A DNA stretch of 64,000 bases from Paramagnetospirillum magnetotacticum MS-1. GTDB lineage: Bacteria; Pseudomonadota; Alphaproteobacteria; Rhodospirillales; Magnetospirillaceae. This document shows, piece by piece, positions 52,709 to 59,776 of this stretch (its first letter is position 1; every line of letters starts with the position of its first letter). A model generated the notes under the pieces. The model saw only the letters and a program-made list of their open reading frames with translations. It was not told where the DNA came from and did no database searches. Position numbers and translations under genes: made by a program. The stretch covers positions 124,001-188,000 of the forward strand of contig NZ_JXSL01000027.1 of NCBI RefSeq assembly GCF_000829825.1. Direction: 5' to 3'.

Positions 52709-53299
52709 TTAGCCTTTCTTGCCGTAGGCCTGGCCCCAGCCCGACGCACCCGAGCCGAATCCACGCGCCATGACGCGTTCGCGGTAGATGGTCGACACCA
52801 TGTCGCCGTCACCGGCCAGCAGGGCCTTGGTCGAGCACATCTCGGCGCAGAGCGGCAGCTTGCCCTCGGCGATGCGGTTGCGGCCGTACTTTTCCAGCTC
52901 CGCCTTGGAATTGTCGGCCTCGGGGCCTCCGGCGCAGAAGGTGCACTTGTCCATCTTGCCGCGACCGCCGAAATTGCCGGTGGACGGGTATTGCGGCGCG
53001 CCGAAGGGGCAGGCGTAGAAGCAATAACCGCAGCCGATGCACAGATCCTTGTTGTGCAGCACGATGCCGTCACTGGTCTGATAGAAGCAATCCACCGGGC
53101 AGACCGCCATGCAGGGCGCGTCCGAACAGTGCATGCAAGCGACCGAGAGGGATTTCTGCCCTGGCTTGCCGTCGTTGAGCGTCACCACGCGGCGGCGGTT
53201 GATGCCCCAGGGGACTTCGTGTTCGTTCTTACAGGCGGTGACGCAGCCGCTGCAGTGGATGCAGCGTTCGCCGTCGCAGAGGAATTTCATGCGGGCCAT
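52709..53299 (-). CDS. fdhB: Formate dehydrogenase beta subunit, 4Fe-4S
   Basis: This 196-residue protein carries electrons from FdhA to FdhC through four 4Fe-4S clusters: CIHCSGCVTACKNEH, CMHCSDAPCMAVCP, CIGCGYCFYACP and CTFCAGG with a distant CAEMC. It lacks the C-terminal membrane helix of E. coli FdnH, so anchoring depends on FdhC. GGAGG lies before the ATG. Confidence 0.93.
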   Translation of the reverse strand: MARMKFLCDGERCIHCSGCVTACKNEHEVPWGINRRRVVTLNDGKPGQKSLSVACMHCSDAPCMAVCPVDCFYQTSDGIVLHNKDLCIGCGYCFYACPFGAPQYPSTGNFGGRGKMDKCTFCAGGPEADNSKAELEKYGRNRIAEGKLPLCAEMCSTKALLAGDGDMVSTIYRERVMARGFGSGASGWGQAYGKKG

Positions 53300-53311
53300 G
53301 GTGTTTCCTCC

Positions 53312-56197
53312 TTACGCCTGGAACTTCTCGATGCGGCACAGGGTGACTTTCGTCTCCTGCATGCCTGTCACCGAGTCATAGCCATAGGTCTGCGCGGTGT
53401 TGGTGCTTTCGCCCAAGACGATGGGTGATGCCCCTTCGGGATATTTGCTTCGAAGATCCTTGCCCTGGAACCAGCCGCCGAAGTGGAAGGGCATGAAGGC
53501 CACGCCGCGTCCCACCCGTTCGGTGATACGGGCCTTGACCTTGACCTTGCCGCCCTCGGGGCCGAACACCCAGACATAATCACCGGCGCGCACGCCCGCG
53601 TTATTGGCGTCGAAGGGATTGACCTCGACGAACATGTCGGGCTGCAACTCGGCCAGCCAGGGATTGGAACGGGTCTCGTCGCCGCCGCCCTCGTATTCCA
53701 CCAATCGGCCGGAGGTGAGGATGATGGGGAACTCCTTGGACACGTCCTTGTCCTGAATGGTTTTGTACAAGAAGGGCAGGCGCATCATCTTCTTGTCGGC
53801 GTGAGTGGGATACTTCTCCACCAGATCGCGGCGCGGCGTGTAGAGCGGTTCGCGGTGCAAGGGCACCGGGTCGGGGAAGTTCCATACCACGGCGCGGGCC
53901 TTGCCGTTGCCGAAGGGAGCCGCGCCGTGCATGACGGCGACGCGCTGAATACCGCCCGATAGATCGATGGTCCAGGCCACGTCGTCGGCCTTCTCGCCGC
54001 CGATCTTCTGGATGACGGCCAGTTCGTCGGCGGTCAGGTCCTTATCCCAGCCCAGCTTCTTCAGCATGCCATAGGTGAAGCCCGGATGGCCCGCAGGCAG
54101 TTCCGAACCCTCGGGCCAGGAATCGGTGGCCAGCAGGCTCTCGCCCTTGTATTCGGGGAAGAGGGCGCGGAAGTTCAGCCCGCCGTCCTTCACCGGCTTG
54201 GACGGATCATAGAGGTTGGGGGTGCCGGGATGCTTCATCTCGGCATTGCCCCAGCACGGCCAGGGAAGGCCGTAATAATCACCGTCGCAAGGCCCGCCCA
54301 CGGCCTTGAGGGTGGTCTTGTCGAAGGTCTGCTGGTTGGCCATGTGGGCCTTGAGCCGTTCCGGGCTTTGGCCGGTATAGGCGATGGTCCAGGCGCCCCG
54401 GTTGATCTCGCGCAGGATATCCTCGGCCTGGGGCTTATCGCCCTCGACCTTGATGTTTTTGCAAAGCTCGGCGGCAAAGCCGAACTTCTTGGCGAACAGG
54501 TACATGATCTCCTGGTCGGCCTTGCACTCGAACATGGGCTTGATGACCTGCTCGGACCATTGGATCGAGCGGTTGGACGCGGTGCGCGAGCCGTCCACCT
54601 CGAACTGGGTGGCGGCGGGCAGCAGATAGACCCCGTCGGTGCGGTCGTGAAGGACGGCGGACACCGTGGGATAGGGATCGATGATCACCAGGGTGTCCAG
54701 CTTCTCCATGGCCTTCTTCAGCTCGGGCTGGCGGGTTTGGGAGTTGGGGGCGTGGCCCCAATAGACCATGGCCTTGATGGGCTCGGGCTGGGCGATGTTT
54801 TCCTTGGCCTCGTTGACGCCGTCATACCAACGCGAGACGGGAATGCCGGGCGCTTCCATCAATTCGGGGGTCTTGAACCGGCCCTTGATGTAGTCGTAAT
54901 CCAGGCCCCAGACCCGTGCCCAGTGCTTCCAGGCAGGCGCCGCCAAGCCGTAATAGGCGGGGAGCGTGGTGACGTCGAGCCCCATATCGGTGGCGCCCTG
55001 GACGTTGTCGTGACCACGGAAGATGTTGGTGCCGCCGCCCGCCACGCCCACATTGCCGAGAGCCAGTTGCAGGTTGCAATAGGCCCGCACATTGGCGTTG
55101 CCCACCGTGTGCTGGGTGCCGCCCATGCACCACACCACGGTGCCGGGTTTGTGGGTGGCCAGAATCTGGGCGACGCGCTTTAGCTGGGCACCGGGCACGC
55201 CGGTGACGCGCTCGGTCTCTTCCGGAGTCCATTTGGCGACCTCGGCACGCACCTGATCCATGCCCCAGACGCGCTTCCTGATGAATTCCTTGTCTTCCCA
55301 GCCGTTCTCGAAGATGTGCCACATGATGCCCCAGATCAGCGGCACGTCGGTGCCGGGGCGCAGACGCACATATTCATCGGCATGGGCGGCGGTACGGGTG
55401 AAGCGGGGATCGCAGACGATCAGCGGCGCCTTGTTCTGCTCCTTGGCTTTCAGGATGTGGAGCATGGCGACGGGATGGGCCTCGGCGGCGTTGGAGCCGA
55501 TGAAGAACATCGCCTTGGAATTATGGATGTCGTTATAGGAATTGGTCATGGCGCCGTAGCCCCAGGTCTGGGCGACGCCGGCGACGGTGGTGGAGTGGCA
55601 GATACGGGCCTGATGGTCGATATTGTTGGTGCCCCACAGCGCCGCGAATTTGCGCATGAGATAGGCCTGCTCGTTGGAGAATTTGGCCGAGCCCAGCCAG
55701 TAGACCGAATCGGGGCCCGCCGTCTCACGGATCTTCAGCAGGCGGTCGCCGACCTCTGTGATGGCCTGTTCCCAGCTGATTCGCTTGTACTTTCCGCCTT
55801 CCAGCTTCATGGGATATTTCAGGCGGCGGTCGCCATGGGCATGCTCGCGCACGGCCGCGCCTTTGGCGCAATGGCTGCCCAAATTGATGGGGCTGTCGAA
55901 GGCTGGCTCCTGGCCGATCCAGACGCCGTTGGAGACCTCGGCATTGACGGTACAGCCCACGGAACAGTGGGTACAGATGGCCTTCTTGACTTCGGCCTTG
56001 GGGTCGGAAGCCGCGGGCACCGCCTCGGCCTTGCGCACCGTCCCGGCCCCGATTCCGCCCAGCAGGGCGGCGCCACCGGCGGTGAGGCCCGAGCGGCGCA
56101 AAAAGGCGCGGCGGTCCATGGAGCCACCCGACACCGAGGCGAGGGTTTGCGACAGGGCGGATTTGCGGGCTTCGCCGTCACGCTTCTTGATCAGCAT
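53312..56197 (-). CDS. fdhA: Formate dehydrogenase alpha subunit, molybdopterin, Cys type
   Basis: This protein of about 961 residues oxidises formate to CO2 in the periplasm. A twin-arginine signal (MDRRAFLRRSGLTAGG) follows a ~26-residue N-terminal extension. Then come the 4Fe-4S site CTHCSVGC and SHCAKG, and the metal-binding Cys200 in ARICHSTTVAG; E. coli FdnG has selenocysteine here, and this gene has a Cys codon, so no TGA recoding is needed. The two MGD-binding regions and the C-terminal domain (VAFMPFHFGGWFQG) are present. I chose ATG 56197; the upstream extension is antisense or shadow sequence. Confidence 0.95.
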   Translation of the reverse strand: MLIKKRDGEARKSALSQTLASVSGGSMDRRAFLRRSGLTAGGAALLGGIGAGTVRKAEAVPAASDPKAEVKKAICTHCSVGCTVNAEVSNGVWIGQEPAFDSPINLGSHCAKGAAVREHAHGDRRLKYPMKLEGGKYKRISWEQAITEVGDRLLKIRETAGPDSVYWLGSAKFSNEQAYLMRKFAALWGTNNIDHQARICHSTTVAGVAQTWGYGAMTNSYNDIHNSKAMFFIGSNAAEAHPVAMLHILKAKEQNKAPLIVCDPRFTRTAAHADEYVRLRPGTDVPLIWGIMWHIFENGWEDKEFIRKRVWGMDQVRAEVAKWTPEETERVTGVPGAQLKRVAQILATHKPGTVVWCMGGTQHTVGNANVRAYCNLQLALGNVGVAGGGTNIFRGHDNVQGATDMGLDVTTLPAYYGLAAPAWKHWARVWGLDYDYIKGRFKTPELMEAPGIPVSRWYDGVNEAKENIAQPEPIKAMVYWGHAPNSQTRQPELKKAMEKLDTLVIIDPYPTVSAVLHDRTDGVYLLPAATQFEVDGSRTASNRSIQWSEQVIKPMFECKADQEIMYLFAKKFGFAAELCKNIKVEGDKPQAEDILREINRGAWTIAYTGQSPERLKAHMANQQTFDKTTLKAVGGPCDGDYYGLPWPCWGNAEMKHPGTPNLYDPSKPVKDGGLNFRALFPEYKGESLLATDSWPEGSELPAGHPGFTYGMLKKLGWDKDLTADELAVIQKIGGEKADDVAWTIDLSGGIQRVAVMHGAAPFGNGKARAVVWNFPDPVPLHREPLYTPRRDLVEKYPTHADKKMMRLPFLYKTIQDKDVSKEFPIILTSGRLVEYEGGGDETRSNPWLAELQPDMFVEVNPFDANNAGVRAGDYVWVFGPEGGKVKVKARITERVGRGVAFMPFHFGGWFQGKDLRSKYPEGASPIVLGESTNTAQTYGYDSVTGMQETKVTLCRIEKFQA

Positions 56198-56214
56198 GAT
56201 TCTCTCCCTCGATC

Positions 56215-56418
56215 TCAGAACCCGGCCGCTTCGTAGGCGCGCCGCACATGGTCGGTTTCCTGGTAGCCCGCACCCGTATTGGCGCGCTCGCTCGAGGCCG
56301 CATCGGCCTTGGTGGCGGCAACTCCCACGGCCGCGGCCCCGGCGGCTCCGGCGGACAGGGCGGCACCGCGCAGCAGGTCGCGCCGGCTGACGGTTTTGGA
56401 TTCGGGGCTTTGGGTCAT
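56215..56418 (-). CDS. Short twin-arginine protein of formate dehydrogenase clusters
   Basis: This 67-residue protein consists of a twin-arginine signal (VSRRDLLRGAALSAG) and a short mature tail (SSERANTGAGYQETDHVRRAYEAAGF). It matches the small family of TAT-targeted proteins found next to fdhA in many proteobacteria. Its function is not settled. It lies between torD and fdhA. ATG 56418 has GGAGAG ahead; ATG 56430 overlapping the torD stop is an alternative start. Confidence 0.82.
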   Translation of the reverse strand: MTQSPESKTVSRRDLLRGAALSAGAAGAAAVGVAATKADAASSERANTGAGYQETDHVRRAYEAAGF

Positions 56419-56429
56419 CGCACTCTCCA

Positions 56430-57035
56430 TCAGTCCACCATGGCAAAAGCCTGGGTTTCGATCTCCAGGAACACACGGCCCATTTCCGCCACGCTGCGGT
56501 AGAAGCGGGCGGAGGGCGCCTTCTCCAGATCGGCCAGGAAACGGGGCATCCAGCTTCCCAAATGGGTCTGGAAGAAAATCTTCTGCTGGGTCAGGTCCAG
56601 CTTTTCGTTGAAAAGGCCGGTGACAAGGCCCTGCATCATCTCGCAAAGGGATGCGGCATGATCCTCGGGTTCGGACACGCCCGGCGAGGGTTCGATCCCT
56701 AGGCGGGCCATGTCGTCGCGCAGATCGGCCAAGGGCTTTTCATGCAGGAAACCGGTCAGGTACCACGAACCGTAGGGCATGATCTCACCACCGGTCACGC
56801 CTACGAACAAGGTGGCGAACTCATCGGCGATGGTGTCGGAATCAGCGGCGGCGGCGGCTTGGGACAGATGGCCCAGCACGGTGCCGAGCGGCGTGGAATC
56901 GCCTTCCATGGCGGCCAGACGGCGCAACAAATCCTCCGGCGGCGGGGCAACCATCAAGACCGCCAGCAAGCCATAAAATCGCGCGCGTAGGAAATCGTCC
57001 TCGGCAATGCCTTGGAGTGCCGTCACTGCCCTCAT
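56430..57035 (-). CDS. TorD/DmsD-family chaperone for formate dehydrogenase
   Basis: This 201-residue all-helical protein matches TorD-type redox enzyme maturation chaperones, which bind twin-arginine signals of molybdoenzymes until folded. The family's E-P-x-D-H-like motif is present as SEPEDHAASLCEMM. ATG 57035 follows GGGAGGAAAG, and the upstream frame crosses the promoter region. First gene of the torD-TAT-fdhAB-lipoprotein-fdhC operon. Confidence 0.88.
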   Translation of the reverse strand: MRAVTALQGIAEDDFLRARFYGLLAVLMVAPPPEDLLRRLAAMEGDSTPLGTVLGHLSQAAAAADSDTIADEFATLFVGVTGGEIMPYGSWYLTGFLHEKPLADLRDDMARLGIEPSPGVSEPEDHAASLCEMMQGLVTGLFNEKLDLTQQKIFFQTHLGSWMPRFLADLEKAPSARFYRSVAEMGRVFLEIETQAFAMVD

Positions 57036-57279
57036 CTTTCCTCCCGTGGTCTCGGTCTTAGCGCCGAAACCTTGAGCCACCTCCCGTGGCTGCCAGTAGA
57101 TCATCCGAAAACTGGTGCTACCAGTCAAGGAGATCGGGAGAAGAAAGCTGTAATTCCATAGGGGAGTGGGCAAAATTGATTGCTGCAATACAGCATATAG
57201 CGGGCTTGTTTATTGTGGTATTTGTTTGCTGTATTAATATATGCAAAAATTACGGACTCATCGTAAAAAACACATATCG
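57036..57279. promoter_or_regulatory. fdh operon control region
   Basis: This 244-bp gap separates torD from the DUF3306 gene, both on the minus strand. The part 57160-57279 is much richer in A and T than the rest of the window. A perfect inverted repeat ACTGGT-GCT-ACCAGT lies at 57111-57125, 76 bp before torD. A 65-codon plus-strand frame across it has no coding signs. Confidence 0.55.
57111..57125. promoter_or_regulatory. ACTGGTGCTACCAGT palindrome
   Basis: Six-base arms around GCT. The inner TGGTGCTACCA fits the TNGTNNNACNA pattern bound by GntR regulators of the FadR type. It is placed where an operator for the fdh operon would sit. Confidence 0.45.
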
Positions 57280-57684
57280 CTAGGGCTTCTGGCTCGGTGA
57301 GGGCGTCTCGGTCTTGGCTTGCTCCTCAGCCTCGGCCGCCAGTTCGGCGGCATCCAAAACGCCTTTGCCGATTCGCCAAGCTGTTTTCACCACCTCGGCA
57401 ACGGGCGAGGTGTAGTCGCCCATGTGAAGATCCATGATTTCCGGCGCCATCAAGGCGGGATCGCTGGCCCAGAGTTTTTGCAACGCGGCCTGCTTCAATT
57501 CCTGCGGCACGCCAGCCTTGAGGAAGGCGGTGTAGTCGGAATCCTTATTCAGGGATTCCACTGGCGGCAATTCAGGGGGCGGGGGCTCTGGCGCAACGTT
57601 TTTCACAGGCTCCGGCGGCGGAGCTTCGGTCTTGGCGTCCAGTTTGCGCCGCGACCAACGCGACAGGAAGGGTTCGTCGCTCAT
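57280..57684 (-). CDS. DUF3306 family protein
   Basis: This 134-residue protein begins EPFLSRWSRRKLDAK, the typical DUF3306 start, with a Pro-rich linker (residues ~22-42) and a conserved region DYTAFLKAGVPQELKQAALQKLW. DUF3306 genes are found with formate dehydrogenase and DUF3305 genes. Function unknown. Its start overlaps the mobA-DUF3305 stop by 4 bp. Confidence 0.82.
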   Translation of the reverse strand: MSDEPFLSRWSRRKLDAKTEAPPPEPVKNVAPEPPPPELPPVESLNKDSDYTAFLKAGVPQELKQAALQKLWASDPALMAPEIMDLHMGDYTSPVAEVVKTAWRIGKGVLDAAELAAEAEEQAKTETPSPSQKP

Positions 57685-58826
57685 GACCGCCCCTTGCCCC
57701 CGAAGACCTTGCCGGAATCCAGCGTGTCGCGCTTGCGCTTACGCATGGGTTCGTCGGGCGGGTGGCAAGCGCAAAAACTCATGGCCCAGTCGAATAGGGC
57801 GCGCGGCAAGTGGACCCCGTCCACCATGTCCTCACCGCTCTCGCTCATGGCCTGGGCTTCATCGGGGGCCAGGGTGGCCATCACAACCTTGACCGGCTGG
57901 TCGGCCTCACCGGTTTGGCGCAGAACCACATAGAGGCGCGGCTCCAGCCCCGCCAGATTGTAACGGTAAGAGGCGAGGTCCGAACGGTGCAGGACCACCG
58001 TCACCCCGGTGGCAAGATAGTGCTCGAAGCTATCGCCCCGGTTAAGCATGGTCCAGGGCGCACCTTGCGGGGCTAGCGCCAGGGCTTCCAGCGGTCGCCA
58101 CGAATCCTTGACCCATTGGGTGGCGCCATCGCGGCGCTCGATCAATACGGCGACAGATACTTCGGCGGTCATCGGCGGCTCGGCGGGCAGAGAGCCGTTC
58201 AGGATCATGGAAAGCCGCATCACGTCTTCGGGCGTGTTGACGTTGAAGAATGGGTCGTGGGGTGTGGTTGGCCACGGCACATGGGCGACCTTGTAACGCG
58301 CGGTCCAGGCATCGATCTTGCGCATGTCTTCTTCGACCACGGCGCGGCGCAGATCGGCGGCGAGGCGAAGCGGCCACAGGGCGAAGACTGGATGGGCCTG
58401 ATCGCCGCTCTGGGCCACAACGATATCGGCGCCTTGGTCCAGGGCGGCTTTATGCAGGCGCTCCACCAGATCGGCGGGGAACAGCGGGGTGTCGGCGGCG
58501 CAGCTGACCATCCATTCCACCCCCATTGTGTGATCCCTGAACCATTCCAGCCCGGTGAGTACGCCCACCAGCGGCCCGCCGAATCCACCCAGCACATCGG
58601 GCGCCACGGGCAGCGTGGTCTCGGCGAAGCGGGCAGGGTCGCCATTGGCGTTGAGCACTATAGGGCCCACCTGGGGCGACAGGCGCTCGATCACCCGCTC
58701 CAGCAGGGTTTGGCCTTCCACGGTGATCAGCGGTTTGTCGCCGCCGCCCATGCGGCGCGACAGGCCACCCGCCAGGATTACTCCGGCGATATTGGACGAT
58801 GGCGGCGGCACCATCTCACTCATCAT
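57681..58826 (-). CDS. mobA: Fusion: MobA molybdenum-cofactor guanylyltransferase + DUF3305
   Basis: Residues 1 to ~212 are MobA, which adds GMP to molybdopterin to form MGD needed by FdhA and NapA: the signature LAGGLSRRMGGGDKP (about 19-32), LVGVLTGLEWF and CAADTPLFPADLV are intact. Residues ~219-381 match DUF3305 (VSVAVLIERRDGATQWVKDSW and following), a separate gene next to DUF3306 in most fdh clusters. The two run together in one frame, with Met219 as a relic of a former start. A fusion of these two is unusual and ties cofactor guanylation to Fdh assembly. The first 11 bp overlap the end of fdhD. Confidence 0.8.
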   Translation of the reverse strand: MMSEMVPPPSSNIAGVILAGGLSRRMGGGDKPLITVEGQTLLERVIERLSPQVGPIVLNANGDPARFAETTLPVAPDVLGGFGGPLVGVLTGLEWFRDHTMGVEWMVSCAADTPLFPADLVERLHKAALDQGADIVVAQSGDQAHPVFALWPLRLAADLRRAVVEEDMRKIDAWTARYKVAHVPWPTTPHDPFFNVNTPEDVMRLSMILNGSLPAEPPMTAEVSVAVLIERRDGATQWVKDSWRPLEALALAPQGAPWTMLNRGDSFEHYLATGVTVVLHRSDLASYRYNLAGLEPRLYVVLRQTGEADQPVKVVMATLAPDEAQAMSESGEDMVDGVHLPRALFDWAMSFCACHPPDEPMRKRKRDTLDSGKVFGGKGRS

Positions 58827-59697
58827 CGCGGCTCCCCTTGCGCGACAGATGCCCCGGCTCGTCGGCGGCCTGGCTGGGGTCGGCGTCGAAGACGATACGT
58901 TCCGTCCCAGCCAGGGCGATGAAGCGCTTGCCCTTGGCCCGGCCGATCAGGGTCAGGCCAGCCTTGCGCGCCAGTTCCACCCCCCAGGCGGTAAAGCCCG
59001 ATCGCGACAGCAGCACAGGGATTCCCATCTGCACCGTCTTGATCACCATCTCGCTGGTCAGCCGTCCAGTGGTGTAGAGACTTTTGCCTTTGGTGGACAG
59101 GCCGTGGCGGAACATATAGCCCGCGATCTTATCCATGGCGTTGTGGCGGCCGACATCTTCCATATAGATCAGCGGCCGGTCCTCCTCGCACAGCACGCAG
59201 CCATGAATGGCGCCGGTCTTGAGATAAAGCGACGGCATGGTGTTGATGGCCTTTTGCAGGCCGTAAAGCCAGGACGTGCGAAAGCGCTCGTCGGTGGGCA
59301 GGCTGACGGTTTCGAACTTTTCCATGACGTCGCCGAATACCGTGCCCATGGCGCAGCCCGAGGTCTGGATCTTCTTCTTCAGCTTTTCCTCGTAATCGGT
59401 CTGGCGCGTGGTGCGCACCACCACCGTCTCGATCTCCTCGTCGTAATCGACGGCTTTGATCTCGTCATCGGCGCGCAGCATGTTCTGGTTCAAGAGATAG
59501 CCCAGCGCCAGATAATCCGGATAATCGCCGATGGTCATGGCGGTGACGATCTCGCGGCCATTGAGGAAAATGGTCAGCGGCCGCTCATTGATGATGTCGG
59601 CGGGCACCTCGGAACCGGTGTGATCGATGCCCGAAACGGTCTGGTAAAGCCGCGTGTCGTCGGGGTTGGGGCGCACCAGCATGTCTTCTGTCTTCAT
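58816..59697 (-). CDS. fdhD: FdhD sulfurtransferase for formate dehydrogenase
   Basis: This 293-residue protein passes sulfur from cysteine desulfurase to the Mo cofactor of formate dehydrogenase, needed for activity. Strong matches are NERPLTIFLNGREIVTAMTIGDYPDYLALGYLL, HGCVLCEEDRPLIYMEDVGRHNAMDKIAGY and GRLTSEMVIKTVQMGIPVLLSRS. The loop that bears two cysteines (CxxC) in E. coli FdhD has only one here, C115 of TSGCAMG, as in some other family members. First gene of fdhD-mobA/DUF3305-DUF3306. Confidence 0.92.
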   Translation of the reverse strand: MKTEDMLVRPNPDDTRLYQTVSGIDHTGSEVPADIINERPLTIFLNGREIVTAMTIGDYPDYLALGYLLNQNMLRADDEIKAVDYDEEIETVVVRTTRQTDYEEKLKKKIQTSGCAMGTVFGDVMEKFETVSLPTDERFRTSWLYGLQKAINTMPSLYLKTGAIHGCVLCEEDRPLIYMEDVGRHNAMDKIAGYMFRHGLSTKGKSLYTTGRLTSEMVIKTVQMGIPVLLSRSGFTAWGVELARKAGLTLIGRAKGKRFIALAGTERIVFDADPSQAADEPGHLSRKGSRDDE

Positions 59698-59776
59698 TAT
59701 CGTCCTCCCGCTCTTTACAGTATGCGGCCCCGCCCCGACCTACAATGGGGCGGCAATGAAATAAGGAATGACGGGA

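Noticed and set aside
55598-55600. Selenocysteine in formate dehydrogenase
   Set aside because: The metal-ligand codon is TGC (Cys), not TGA, and the frame has no internal stop.
57086-57283. 65-codon plus-strand frame in the fdh control region
   Set aside because: It lies across the torD start and an AT-rich promoter region, has no ribosome site and no similarity.
51456-59697. Horizontally acquired fdh island
   Set aside because: Codon use and GC content look like the neighbours, and no integrase, tRNA or flanking direct repeats were found; only the short control region is AT-rich.
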